DNA of 64,000 nt, from assembly GCA_023144005.1 (NCBI GenBank), contig JAGLGN010000023.1:1-64000 (forward strand). Reading direction: 5' to 3'. Below the pieces are notes generated by a model that ran no database searches, was not told the DNA's origin, and was given only the letters and a program-made list of their open reading frames with translations. This document shows positions 25,783-36,400 of the stretch, in pieces. The DNA comes from a bacterium (GTDB lineage: Bacteria > AUK180). How positions within the stretch are numbered: position 1 is the stretch's first letter; each line of letters opens with the position of its first letter. The translations under genes were made by a program, and so were the position numbers.

Positions 25783-25796
25783 TAAGTAATCACTTA
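25783..25796. promoter_or_regulatory. candidate ArsR operator upstream of the Cys/His-rich gene
   Basis: Perfect inverted repeat TAAGT-AATC-ACTTA, 34 nt upstream of the small gene. It has the same layout as the operator in the arsR promoter (TAAGC-N4-GCTTA). Confidence 0.55.
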
Positions 25797-25813
25797 ACCA
25801 TTTGGCAAAAAAA

Positions 25814-26215
25814 TTATTTTTCAAGCTGGTCAATTTTGTTCTTGACCCTTTCTAGTTCCTTTTCCAGCCTTTTCTTATATTCAATCAGATCTTCCAAAGT
25901 TTCCTCAGAGCAATCACAGGTGTCATCGTTCTGATGACAGACGCAGGTACAGACTTCATTTATCATGCATCTGCAGTTTTCCAGCGATTCCAGATTAATA
26001 TCATATGGAATGAAATAGCCCTGTCTTTCAGAATTCACCAAACCCACCTGTTTCAGTATCTTCAGATGCTGAGAGACCGCAGCTGTAGTGATATTCAGCG
26101 CCTCGGCGATCTTTTTTGCGCCAATGGGGCCCTCTGATTTCAGAAGTTGAATTATCAAAAGCCTTGTCTTGACGCTCAGCGCCTTGAAAATGTCTTCAGG
26201 TTTCGGTCTCACCAA
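25814..26215 (-). CDS. ArsR/SmtB family metal-responsive repressor
   Basis: 133 residues. Winged helix: DIFKALSVKTRLLIIQLLKSEG then GAKKIAEALNITTAAVSQHLKILKQVGLV. After it comes a Cys-rich segment (NCRCMINEVCTCVCHQ, then DTCDCSEE) likely to bind metal, and a C-terminal coiled coil. TTG at 26215 is chosen because GGGAGG is 5 nt upstream (GTG at 26212 also possible); the open frame further upstream lies in the promoter. The protein probably represses itself and the downstream Cys/His-rich gene until metal binds. The extra coiled coil resembles the tail of its small partner. Confidence 0.88.
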   Translation of the reverse strand: MVRPKPEDIFKALSVKTRLLIIQLLKSEGPIGAKKIAEALNITTAAVSQHLKILKQVGLVNSERQGYFIPYDINLESLENCRCMINEVCTCVCHQNDDTCDCSEETLEDLIEYKKRLEKELERVKNKIDQLEK

Positions 26216-26230
26216 GTATGCCTCCCAAGC

Positions 26231-26281
26231 ATTTAAGCTCTTGCTTAAATACAATATACCATATGGATTTTGATTTGTCAA
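26231..26281 (-). promoter_or_regulatory. arsR promoter with palindromic operator
   Basis: Minus strand TTGACA (26281-26276), 17-nt spacer, TATATT (26258-26253). A perfect inverted repeat ATTTAAGC-N4-GCTTAAAT (26231-26250) covers the expected start point, which is a usual ArsR-family operator position. Confidence 0.8.
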
Positions 26282-26289
26282 CAAAAATC

Positions 26290-26430
26290 GGAAATAGGGG
26301 ACGGGAAATTCGGGGACCGAAATTCGGGGACGGTTGTTGCATTTGTTGCAAAAGAGATGCTTCGCAGACACAAGACACTAGATAGAAATGAAGAATGTTT
26401 GCGGTTGAACCGTTGAACGGTTGATCTATT
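26290..26430. repeat. GGGGACGG / TTGCA...TGCAA repeat element and tail
   Basis: Three AATTCGGGGAC-like units (26297-26333) then GGTTGTTGCATTTGTTGCAA; the last part is a small stem TTGCA-TTTGT-TGCAA. The same element recurs at 28782, 28838, 30054, 58637 and 60045. AACCGT-TGA-ACGGTT (26407-26421) is a separate inverted repeat. Confidence 0.7.
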
Positions 26431-26433
26431 ATC

Positions 26434-26462
26434 TTGAAAATGTTGATCATTCAGGTTATAAT
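26434..26462 (+). promoter_or_regulatory. promoter of the methyltransferase gene
   Basis: TTGAAA (26434-26439), 17-nt spacer, TATAAT (26457-26462); AAGGAGGG stands 5 nt before the ATG. Confidence 0.75.
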
Positions 26463-26497
26463 GTATCAAGGTCTATCTATATAGAAGGAGGGATGAT

Positions 26498-27199
26498 ATG
26501 CTCATGATAAAAGGACTCATTGGCGGATTGTTTCAGGTAGTTATGTTCGGTGCTTTACTTCTCATCCCGGCGGGATTAGTGCCTGGTGGAACCTGGGTAT
26601 GGAAAAAGGCGATCTACTTTCTTATCGGTTACGGGATCCTGATAGAAGCCCTCATTGTCTGGCTCTGCATCGTTGCACCGGGCGGAATGGAAGCAAGGTT
26701 TAAAAAATCGCCTAAGGACGATAGGATGCCCAAGGAAGATAAGATCTTAAAACCGCTGCTCATATTATTTGTATTCGCTTACTTCATAATCATACCTCTG
26801 GATGTCTTTCGATTCCAGATATTCCCTATGCCCGGATCTGTCTGGGGTATTGTCGGGATCGCATTAGCGGTATTCGGAATACTTTTCAATGGGGGAGCAC
26901 TCTATAGCAATGCCTTTATCACTTCATCGATACAGGACCAGACGGACGAAGGGCAGAAGGTCGCGGATACGGGAGTATACGCTATTGTACGGCACCCTTA
27001 CTATGCATCGCTGTTTCCGCTTTTTATCGGAATGTCGCTCTGGCTGGAGAGCTGGGTTGGAGTGATCGCACTGCTCCCTCTTCTCATCGTACTGATAATC
27101 AGGATCGGGGTAGAAGAAAGGACTCTCAAAAAGACCCTCCCCGGCTATACCGAGTATACGAAAAAAGTAAAATACAGGTTGATGCCGTTTATCTGGTAG
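26498..27199 (+). CDS. isoprenylcysteine carboxyl methyltransferase-family membrane protein
   Basis: 233 residues with about six hydrophobic segments. The C-terminal ICMT/PEMT signature is clear: GVYAIVRHPYYASLFPLFIGMSLWL, then RIGVEERTLKKTLPGYTEYTKKVKYRLMPFIW. These residues bind S-adenosylmethionine in the family, which methylates lipids or prenylated cysteine. In bacteria the substrate is usually unknown; a phospholipid or other small hydrophobic acceptor is possible. Single gene with strong promoter and Shine-Dalgarno. Confidence 0.88.
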   Translation: MLMIKGLIGGLFQVVMFGALLLIPAGLVPGGTWVWKKAIYFLIGYGILIEALIVWLCIVAPGGMEARFKKSPKDDRMPKEDKILKPLLILFVFAYFIIIPLDVFRFQIFPMPGSVWGIVGIALAVFGILFNGGALYSNAFITSSIQDQTDEGQKVADTGVYAIVRHPYYASLFPLFIGMSLWLESWVGVIALLPLLIVLIIRIGVEERTLKKTLPGYTEYTKKVKYRLMPFIW

Positions 27200-27372
27200 C
27201 GGTGCTGAGCGAGCTCAGCAAGTGTGAAGTGTGAAGTCTGAAGTGCCAAGTGGGATTATCCAATTGTCCATTGTCAATTATATTTTGTAGCTTGTGCTCT
27301 TGTCACTTGTGCGCTTGTGCTCTGCGCAGCAGGCTGTTGGGTCCACTGGGTCACTGCGAAGCGTGGGTTATC
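27200..27372. repeat. intergenic repeat mosaic
   Basis: Hairpin TGCTGAG-CGAG-CTCAGCA (27203-27220) followed by AGTGTGAAGTGTGAAGTCTG, which is the inverse of 17911-17949. Then CACTTGT-type and CCACTGGGT-type words up to the SDR stop codon. Confidence 0.7.
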
Positions 27373-28281
27373 TCAAATTTCTAAATATCTCTTGGCGATT
27401 TGAACCGTTTCTTCATCATTACAAAGGTCCAGACTGATTTTCCAGAGTTTTTCCTGCAACTTCGGGTCAAGCACGGTATCATCTTCTTTCATTTCAATAA
27501 ACTCATTCTTTTTTTGTGTTATTAGTTTCCCGGACCTTTTTAGGCTCTCTTTCTGGTCTTCGGTGAACAAGGGGGCCATGATCATTCCGCATTTCTCGAT
27601 CGAAATAAATCCGCCGAATATTTTCATCATCGTAGCCATAGTTCTCATAAAAAACGGAATAATATTGATTTGATTGGACCATACGGTTTTCGGTATTTGA
27701 AATCCGAAAACTGACACCCTCGAGCCTTCTTTCCTTCTGTATAGATCATGTAAAAGGATATAGAACATTCTTTTGGCCGCCATTCCCTGAAAGACACCTT
27801 TTTCAAAACCCCAATTGTTCTTCATCTGAATATCGTCCCAGAATATTTCACCTCTTTTAGTTACATTAAAGATCACTCTCCCTCCGGTTTTGGAGTTTTC
27901 TAACAGGTCCAGCAAATTCAAAGTCAGCATAAATTGAGACAAATAATTCACCTGGAAATGAGGATCCATTCCATCTTCAGTTTCTACCCGTTTGGCAGCA
28001 TAACCCAGACCGGCGTTTATGAATATACCGTCGAGAAAGTCATGATTGTTATGGATTTCTTTGATGGCATTGCGAACATCACTGAGCTTGGTGAGATCAC
28101 ACAAAACGATCGAGATCTTGTTATTGTTAGTGATGGCTGCAAGTTCTTTGATGGTGGACTCTCCGCGTTCCTTGGATCTGCATAAAATGATGATCTCATG
28201 GGCCCCATCATCCTTTGAAGCCAGGATCTTCGCTACTCCTTTTCCCATTCCATTGGTACCGCCTGTGACTAATACTTTCAT
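27373..28281 (-). CDS. SDR-family oxidoreductase lacking the catalytic tyrosine
   Basis: 302 residues. The dinucleotide-binding start VLVTGGTNGMGKGVAKIL, the DLTKLSDV adenine-ring site and FINAGLG are standard for short-chain dehydrogenases of the retinol dehydrogenase type. The usual Ser and YxxxK are not seen: VIFNVTKRG stands at the Ser position and FQGMAAKRM at the YxxxK position, with no Tyr. It may be an NAD(P)-binding protein with altered or lost catalysis. Shine-Dalgarno AAGGAGG is 9 nt before the ATG; monocistronic. Confidence 0.8.
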   Translation of the reverse strand: MKVLVTGGTNGMGKGVAKILASKDDGAHEIIILCRSKERGESTIKELAAITNNNKISIVLCDLTKLSDVRNAIKEIHNNHDFLDGIFINAGLGYAAKRVETEDGMDPHFQVNYLSQFMLTLNLLDLLENSKTGGRVIFNVTKRGEIFWDDIQMKNNWGFEKGVFQGMAAKRMFYILLHDLYRRKEGSRVSVFGFQIPKTVWSNQINIIPFFMRTMATMMKIFGGFISIEKCGMIMAPLFTEDQKESLKRSGKLITQKKNEFIEMKEDDTVLDPKLQEKLWKISLDLCNDEETVQIAKRYLEI

Positions 28282-28314
28282 ATTTCGTAGCCTCCTTGAT
28301 GTTGCAGGTAATTA

Positions 28315-28343
28315 ATAATAGCCGATAAGATCAATTATGTCAA
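28315..28343 (-). promoter_or_regulatory. promoter of the SDR gene
   Basis: Minus strand TTGACA (28343-28338), 17-nt spacer, TATTAT (28320-28315). Confidence 0.75.
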
Positions 28344-28465
28344 TGGGCGAGCGGACCCGGCGTTTTACAATGGCAGTAGTGAAAAGTGAGGAGAGTCGTA
28401 ACTGGTGCTGGGTCTTTATTGTTTACTCACATTTACTTAGAAAGAAACTAGAATTCTGGCAAAAC

Positions 28466-28560
28466 TTGACAAATACCACCTTCCCACTTATACTCGAGCA
28501 AAGGGTTTTAGATAGATTGATTTAGATATTTGAATCAGAAAAGAATATTTGGAGGTTTAG
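28466..28560 (+). promoter_or_regulatory. TTGACA promoter-leader repeat, copy A
   Basis: TTGACA (28466-28471), 17-nt spacer, TATACT (28489-28494), then a leader with GGGTTTTAGATAGATTGATT shared with copies B (28925) and C (51257). In this copy the leader is extended and AATATTTGGAGG provides the Shine-Dalgarno. Confidence 0.8.
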
Positions 28561-28561
28561 T

Positions 28562-28771
28562 ATGAAGATGAGTTATTATGTTAACAAGAATGCAAATGAC
28601 AATGGGTATCACGAAATTCATCAGGAAGGATGTAAATGGATGCCTAATGATGAAAACGCTGTTTATTTAGGAAAATTCAATAACTGTCATGAAGCATATA
28701 ATGAAGCCCTGAAGTTATTCTCGAAAGTAGATGGCTGCTACTATTGTTGCCGTCCATGTCATCATCATTAA
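28562..28771 (+). CDS. small Cys/His protein, possible metal-binding
   Basis: 69 residues. Conserved-looking ligands: EIHQEGCKWMP, FNNCHEAYNEA and DGCYYCCRPCHHH at the C-terminus. The last block could form a zinc site. No named family recognised, though the pattern HxxxxC...LGxFxxCxxA...DGCxxC looks like that of a widespread small hypothetical family. GGAGG is 6 nt before the ATG. Driven by promoter-leader copy A. Confidence 0.65.
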   Translation: MKMSYYVNKNANDNGYHEIHQEGCKWMPNDENAVYLGKFNNCHEAYNEALKLFSKVDGCYYCCRPCHHH

Positions 28772-28781
28772 TAAGACTAGT

Positions 28782-28866
28782 AGGGATTGTTGCATTTGTT
28801 GCAAAAGGCCAAGATCGTTTAACGTTCAACAAGATTGGCAGGGACGGTTGTTGCATTTGTTGCAAA
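28782..28866 (+). repeat. two copies of the TTGCATTTGTTGCAA element
   Basis: GGGATTGTTGCATTTGTTGC (from 28783) and GGGACGGTTGTTGCATTTG (from 28840), each ending in the small stem TTGCA-TTTGT-TGCAA, separated by about 35 nt. Confidence 0.7.
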
Positions 28867-28924
28867 GGGATGATAATAGTACCAAATATAGATTGATGAA
28901 TGAGAGCGTTACACTACATCACTC

Positions 28925-28999
28925 TTGACAAATCTGAGCTTCCTGATTATACTTCAACAAGGGTTTTAGATAGATTGATTTAGATATTTGGAGAGAAAT
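28925..28999 (+). promoter_or_regulatory. TTGACA promoter-leader repeat, copy B
   Basis: TTGACA (28925-28930), 17-nt spacer, TATACT (28948-28953), the shared leader, and ATATTTGGAG giving the Shine-Dalgarno of the lipoprotein gene. Confidence 0.8.
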
Positions 29000-30037
29000 A
29001 TGAGAAAAATTGTTATCACATGTCTTATTTGTGTTTCGATTCTACTTATTAGTTGCCAAAAAAAATCAGCGCAGAGCGTTTTAGAGAAATATCTTGATGC
29101 TGAAAGGAGATCAAATTATTCAGAAGCATATGAATATCTCTCAATGAGTGATCAGGAAACTCTGTCCGAAGAAGAATTCATGCAAAAATATAAACCGGAA
29201 GAATCAGTTCTGAGAAACATGATGTTAGAGAAAATGAGTTATTCGATTTCCGGTATGGAAGTTCAAAATGAAACAGCATCTGCAGAAGTAACAAAAAAAC
29301 TCCCTGATCTTGAAACAATGATGGCAGATTTATTCCAAGATGCTCTTCTAAGTGTTTTTTCCGGAACACCTTCTGATACAATGATGGAAGAACTAGTGAA
29401 AGAGAAGTACAAAGATGGAAATTTTCCAATGATAGAAATAGTTGAAGAGTATAATCTGAAGAGGGAACAGGGACAGTGGAAGATATTTCTAGATCTGAAA
29501 ATACAGGTAGCGCTAGAAAAATTACAGGAAGAAGTGGTAAAATTAAAACGAGAAAAGAAGTTTGCCGAAGCTATTATAAAATTGGAGGAGATAGGAAAAA
29601 TAGCAAGCGAATATATTGAAAATGTTACTAGTGAGATTAAAATGCTGGAATCTCAAATAGAAAAGCAAGAGCAAGAATTTGCTTTGCAAAAAGAAAAAGA
29701 GAAATATTTTCCTAAACTCCTGATTAAGAATGTGAAAGTTGCAGATACATATTTAGGTGTTGGAGTATTTGGAGAGGTAAAAAACACTGGGAATAGAACA
29801 TTGGATAGGGTGAAGATTATAATCTATGGCTTAGACAAGAATGGAAAAGCAATATTTGAGAGGGATTATCACCCAGTATTAGTTGTAAAGGATTCATTTT
29901 CACTTAATCCCGATAAACCTTTAAAACCTAACTATTCTGAAGAGTTTGGATGTAGAATGGATGGTGCTCCTTCAGATTGGAATAGGGAAGTTCGAATAGA
30001 AGTCACTGATATAGAATTTCACGAGAAGGTTAAATAG
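29000..30037 (+). CDS. lipoprotein with coiled coil and FxLYD-like C-terminus
   Basis: 345 residues. Signal peptide with lipobox LLISC (Cys about 19). Next comes a DUF4878-like/NTF2-like stalk region (SVLEKYLDAERRSNYSEAYEYLS), then a charged coiled coil (about 165-235), then a beta-rich FxLYD-like domain (LGVGVFGEVKNTGNRTLDRVKIIIYGLD). Probably anchored in an envelope membrane; role unknown. ATG at 29000 is chosen for spacing to GGAG and because the lipobox follows normally; ATG at 28988 adds four residues. Expressed from promoter-leader copy B. Confidence 0.75.
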   Translation: MRKIVITCLICVSILLISCQKKSAQSVLEKYLDAERRSNYSEAYEYLSMSDQETLSEEEFMQKYKPEESVLRNMMLEKMSYSISGMEVQNETASAEVTKKLPDLETMMADLFQDALLSVFSGTPSDTMMEELVKEKYKDGNFPMIEIVEEYNLKREQGQWKIFLDLKIQVALEKLQEEVVKLKREKKFAEAIIKLEEIGKIASEYIENVTSEIKMLESQIEKQEQEFALQKEKEKYFPKLLIKNVKVADTYLGVGVFGEVKNTGNRTLDRVKIIIYGLDKNGKAIFERDYHPVLVVKDSFSLNPDKPLKPNYSEEFGCRMDGAPSDWNREVRIEVTDIEFHEKVK

Positions 30038-30379
30038 ATTCAGATATTTGGAAGGAATTCGGGGACGGAATTCGGGGACGGGAATTCGGGGACGGTCGTT
30101 GCATTTGTTGCAATGCCGATAAGATAATTATTTTTATTTGAATTGAACTTGCGAACTTCCGGGGGGATGGATCCTTCGGCGTTGCCTCAGGATGACAGAA
30201 TGCAGTGAATAATGGAGAGGGGAATAAATACAATGAATAATTTAAAAATAGCACACAAGATCAAAGAAATAGTCCGGAAATCGTTATATATCCTTTCAGG
30301 ATGCTTGATTAGGGAATATTTACTGTACTAAAGTGATTGAAAATGGTATAAATGTTTAGGTTTAAGTTAGCAAAGATCC
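30038..30379. repeat. intergenic repeats after the lipoprotein gene
   Basis: No gene. Begins with a partial match to the promoter leader (AGATTCAGATATTTGGA, 30036-30052), then three GGAATTCGGGGACG units (30054-30095) and the TTGCATTTGTTGCAA stem (to 30112). The phrase TTTGAATTGAACTTGCGAAC (30136) recurs at 46190 and 60095. 30200-30379 holds nothing I recognise. Confidence 0.7.
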
Positions 30380-30408
30380 TTGATATATTTTGGATATAAG
30401 TGTAAAAT
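30380..30408 (+). promoter_or_regulatory. promoter of the giant protein / RHS operon
   Basis: TTGATA (30380-30385), 17-nt spacer, TAAAAT (30403-30408); AAAAGGA lies 9 nt before the ATG at 30436. Confidence 0.6.
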
Positions 30409-30435
30409 CAACTTAGGACAGAAAAGGATGGCACA

Positions 30436-33400
30436 ATGAAAAATATCTGTATTTTCCTTTGTTGTTTCTGTTTTGTATTCGCAGGTTATACGAATCCGAG
30501 TGTATTGAACCATTTCGATTCCCCTTATGGAAAATCATTTTCGAAAGTTATCACAGTCGATAGAGATAATTCCAGAATATATTCATGGAATTTTATCAAT
30601 AGGAGCGGCGCCGTTTCACTGGAACAGGATTCTCAAGCACCTGTAATTGGATTCAACGGCGTTATTGTTTCAAATTTGTCCGAATTAACGGTTCTTGATC
30701 TTAACAACGCCTACTCCTTTCTCACATATGACGGTTTAGGTTATTCATTATATTATGCCGACTCATACGGAATAAAGACGGATTATCCGAAAAACGCTCC
30801 TTTCAGTATTTCAAGTATTGTTCATGAATCCTTTCAAATATTATCTGAGAGCGGGAATACATACTTCACTTTTCTTGTAGATGATAAAATAATCATCCTA
30901 GACGAATTAATGAATCCGGTATATTCCTCATCAACTATCACCGGGACTGAAATTGAGATATTCTCCACAGATCTCGATGCTGACGGCATCAAAGAAATAA
31001 TTCTTAAGAAAAATGATGCGAATAGCGACTGCATTATAGAAGTATTCAGGTTCGACAACAATTCGCTTGTTTCTACCGGAACATTGAATACTCTTGTAAT
31101 GTCATCAACTGACGGGATCGTATTAAATTCAAAGATACTCTTTGTTGATGTTAATGATAATCTTGTAAGTGTTGATATACAGTACGATGGGGTTAATTCT
31201 TCTTTCACCCGTTCCAATGCCGGTGTTATTCCTTCAGCTGAAAGAATTATCATGATCAAGAACTCGAATCCCACTGAAATGAAAATCCTTGCCGCTGCTG
31301 GCAACGAATACAAGGTATATGATCAATCAGGGAATGAACTGCATGAAATACACCTTCCCGAGTCTAATATTGATATTGCGTGCATCGAGGATGCAGCGGG
31401 AATCAGGCTGTTCTATTCCAAAGGCGGCACGGAGATAGTGGTAATTACTCCTGGAGTAGACAACGAGCTACTGATCTTCGGAAAAGAGAATCAGAATTCG
31501 ACGATAGGGGAAGATGTGCCGTTCAACGGCGAGATATCTTTTCCTGTCAATGACATGACTTTCACATATACTGTACCGGAGATCCAGATAAAGGGCAATT
31601 TCGCCGAATCACAGTCCGATATTTACTACAAACTGGAATTTCATCTGTATGGCGGTTCTCTGATAGATATACCCGTGTCCTCGGACTATCAGAATCCGAC
31701 AGATCCATTTGAAGGAATAATATTGCCGGGAGCTGACATTGAAAATATTGTTGTAGGGGAGATCCCCGGCGATATTCTTTATGCGGGTTTTGCCGGCGAA
31801 CTTGTACTTCGGATGAAGATAAGAGGCGTGTATATCGAGGTGGATAGAATCTCCTTGTTTATTATCTATGATTCCCCAATACACTTTGAAATTACTAATA
31901 GAAACATCGGGGACGGCACTGTCAAATATTCAGGTATGAAGAGTGACAGCGCCGAAATTCTTTCAGTTAACAATATCTACGCCTCAAAAAACTATTATCT
32001 GAGTACTATTTTCAACAAAGAATATGACTTCAGCATTTCACCATATTACGGTTACTCAAATGCGGTTTGTGTAAAAAAGATCAATTCCGTACCGAAAGCG
32101 GTCTATAGCAATTCTGAAGAGGATCCTCTTTCTTTCTCGATCGGGGAAGAAGTTTTTGATTCGGTTGACAAATCAGACGTCAAGCTGACAAATGACAGCG
32201 AAGGAAATGCGGAGATATTCTATGTAGAAAACGGGAATATTCTGAAATTTGTCGAGAGCGGCATCCACTTCAAAGACCCGGTCCTTATCCCTGAAGTGGT
32301 ATACGACGGGCTTTCTATGGCTATCAAAGAGTATAGTGTTCTGGTAGATAATGGTGCATCTCACATAATTATCCTCGGGGCGGCCTCTGGCAATAATAAA
32401 GTCAAATATATTCAACATGGTGTATCTTCCGAGACCATCGAGGTATGGCAGACTTCCAGTCAAGTATCCAATCCCACGATTATGAAATCAAATGGAGATA
32501 TATTCCTTTCCTGGGAAGTGACTGCTCCTTCTTCTACAGAGCTCTATTTCTCTTCGAAACCTGCCGGAGCTTCGGGCTTTTCAATTCCGATTAATCTGAC
32601 AGATACCCTATATGGTTCGCAAGAAATCCCCTATCTTTATAAAAGCGGGACAGACCTGTTCATATCATTCAAAAGCTGGGAATATGATTATGACGGCCAT
32701 TTTGTAGAAAACGGTGGTGCGGACGGTGAGAACTACAATCTGATCAAGATCGCAAAATACAATGCCGGGGTTCTCACAGATCATTCCGTTCAAAATGCGA
32801 TAATCGGAAACGAGATCAAGGAATTTATTGTACACAAAACTCTTTACGGACCCACGCTGGTATGGGTAGAGGGAGATAGCGTTTCAGATCATGTTTACTT
32901 CAAGCGCCTTTCAGGTTCAATGTATGATATCACACCGGAATACTCTTTGAGCGATCCTTTAGTCAATTCACTCAAGAAAAAGCTCAGGGTTGTATCTGAC
33001 GACAATGCAAATCTATATATTGCGTGGATCGATGCGCGCAATGGAAGCGATGACATATACTACGCAAACAGCACATACTGGGAGTATGAATTTGCATATG
33101 CTCGCTGCGGAAATGATAATCTGTTCAAAGTTTCCTCAAAAAGCGGATTGTACAGCACTGAGATTTCCGATTATTTTGATGTACTTCCCGGGATTTCGGT
33201 TGAACCCATTGAGAATGATGAGGTATTTGCTCTCCGGCTTGGTCCAGGAGTTCTGCCGGTAGACCATAATATTTATGTAAACCTGCTGAAGCCCGATTCA
33301 CTTGCCCGAGTGTATTACTCCGGTGAAGATATGGTATCACCGTTTTCGAATTTCAATCTTCTGGGGGAAGCTGACTTTGAGCTGCAGGATAGGGAAGGAT

Positions 33401-36400
33401 TATTATTTCCGGTAGGATTCATTCCAGACGGCAGGTATTTCATTACGGCAGAAGAAGCGTTCAATGATGCGGAATGCGCAAATCCTGTTGATGAAACATA
33501 TTCGCTAGTATCCGACTACTTTGATCCGCAGATTACAAATTTCATATATGACAAATACCAGTTCAATCCATATATCGAAAATATCCATTTTACATACAAC
33601 ATCAATGAGAATTCACAGATATCCATAAGGGTTTCCGACAATAAAGGAATCGTGAGCACGATTAAGAGCAATGAATACACTTCAGGAAATACTGAATATG
33701 TTGTAGAAGCCATCGGTGACGGGGTTATCACATTCGAGAAGGTTTCTGTTGAAAAGGCAAATACCTTTCTCTGGGATGGCCGCGATGAAAACGGTGATGT
33801 CGTTGAAAACGGCATTTACTCTGTCAGGATATTCCAGAATGATCTTGCGGGAAACAGCACATCTGAAGTGATCAATGTCAAGGTGAATATCAATGTCGGG
33901 ACCCCTTCATGTTCTCAACCCCCGTATTTCAGCTATGTCACGCCGATAAATCAGAGCATCAGCCCTGATTCGGACGGAATAAAAGATACGGCAGCGGTGA
34001 ACTTTGATGTGAACGCCTGTTCCGATGTCGAGGTATATCTCGCCTTCACTGATGATACCGGTACTGTCGTAAAAGACCTCGTAGGAGGAGAGATCAGATC
34101 CATCGGTACATATACCGATGTCTGGACCGCAAGAAATACGAACGGTGACATTGTTCCCGAAGGAATATACACATATTCCCTTTATGCGGTAAATACGATC
34201 GGCGGCGTGCTTTCTTCAGAAGTTAAAACAGGGTCGGTCACGGTTGATATTTCCCCACCGGCTATTTCCTTTTCCTGCGGAAACATATTGTCCCCGAACT
34301 TCGACGGGTGCAATGATGAGCTTGACATTACAATAGCAGTAAATGATAATTTCGATATCTACAAATGGGATCTGATAATAAGAGACAGTATCGGAAATAC
34401 AAGTGCCATAACATCAGGGGGAAGTTCGGCCGAATCATATGTCTACACACTCAGCGGCGATATTTACGATGATGGCAAGTATTTTCTGAAACTAACCTGT
34501 ACCGATGTAGCAGGAAATTATTCGGAAACTCCCGATAAAGAGATCATCATCAATCGTGAAAGTTATATAATAACAACCGGTACTGAGATCACATTATTTT
34601 CAGACGGCGGATTCAATAGAAGTCCATATTTCCTTTCCGACAATTCCTTTTACTATGACCGTTCGGGATTGATCCCATGCGAGACTCCGCTGCCGGGATT
34701 TATCAGAGAAGACAAGATCGATAATAACGCATCTATTTGGAGTTATAGCAACGGTTTGACCTCTAAGATCGTCAAAGCCATGTATGAGGGTATTCCGATC
34801 ATGTTACAGGACCTTGATTCTCACCTTGTGATGGCTGTAAGCGGCGATTATATAATGTTAGTCCGTGAAGGCAGTATTTATTATTATCACCCCGAATCAG
34901 GAGAATTACTTGGTGAAGATATGGAACGAAACCTGATTTCACCTTTTAGCGTTAAAAGCATGTACTATTACAAGGCAGATACCGGAATCCAGTATCATTA
35001 CTTCTGGGGATCAGAAAATACAATCCTGCCGGAATCGTCGATAGTAAGGATTGTGAAATTTAACAAAAAGGCATTATGGCTGAACACATATTTTATCGGG
35101 CAGCTTGCCGGTGATGTATATTACAATCTGTATTCTATTAATCCTGTGGGAGAGTATGAAAGATTGACTGACGATACCGTGAGTTATCAGGGTCTGGATG
35201 TTTCCGCTGATCAGACGAAGATGTTCCTCGTCAAAGATACACTGAGCGCTTACGAATTGATTATACTTGATCTGGCAACAGGGGAAGAAGAGATATTGGG
35301 AAATTATCCGCGTCATACAAAAGTATATCCCATAGGGTGGTTTGACAGTGATTCCCGCTTTTATTATGGAGTGATAACAGCGGAATATCCCGGAAGGATA
35401 TGTAATCCCTTCGTACAACCTACAAATCCTGTATACAGCGTAAGAAGTTATGACATCAATATCAGGTGCCTTAATACACTTTTGGGAACGATAGACGACC
35501 TCGGTACATACAGGTCCATTGAAAAGAAAGCTGCGGTTTCTCCGGACGAATCCTTTCTTCTGTATTCAAAATTCGAAGGAGATCATTCCGATCTGACAGC
35601 GGTGGAACTGATGAAACAGAATGAATGCGAAACCTACCAACCCCTTGATTTTTTGTCACCTACAGTTGAACTTGAAGTAATATCGGGAGAAGAGATACTA
35701 TTGACTTCTTCGGCGCTGCCGATTCCAAAGAGCATAAAACAAGTCAGAGGAAAAGTAAATGTAAAAGTAAGGGCAAACGACAATATCGGCGTCAGGAAGA
35801 TCGGCCTTGATCTTGCCTCACTCACAGTAGAGGACGAAAACGAGAATGAGCTGGATTATGTCTGGGATACGGAAATCGTCCCTAACGGTATTTATAAGAT
35901 CAATGCCTATGCTGAAGACCTTTCCGGGAATATCGGCCTTCAGGAAGAGACTGTAATGGTAAATAACATGATCGATGATGACACCGGAGAAGACACACTT
36001 CCGGGAGTCATCCTTTCTTCGAAAATACTTTTCGAACCGTTCGCAACAGAGGGCATGGAGACATTTGTCATTGAAGGTACGGAATATACAGTTTACACAG
36101 AGGAAGAAGGTGAAATATTCTTCAAGTACAGGATTGATAACGGGTATTGGATAAATTATCTGGAAACATTTGATCTTGCAGGATACGAAAACGGAGAACA
36201 TTTAATAGAGTACTGCGCATTTGATGCTGAAGGAAACGAGGAAATTCCAAACTCTGTGAGAGTAAACCTCGCAGATGCCCTGACCGCGGAATATTCAATC
36301 CGCAGAGACGCGAGGTTGCTGGTCTGGCTGAACGGGGATTATTCTGATAGCGAGACACTTTCGGCCGATCGGTTATTTAAAGAGTACAATTTGCAGATCA

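Noticed and set aside
26196-26469. Two minus-strand ORFs upstream of arsR
   Set aside because: They cover the arsR promoter/operator and the GGGGACGG repeat.
31905-31917. GGGGACGG match inside the giant secreted protein gene
   Set aside because: Short chance match in intact coding sequence, without the TTGCA stem.
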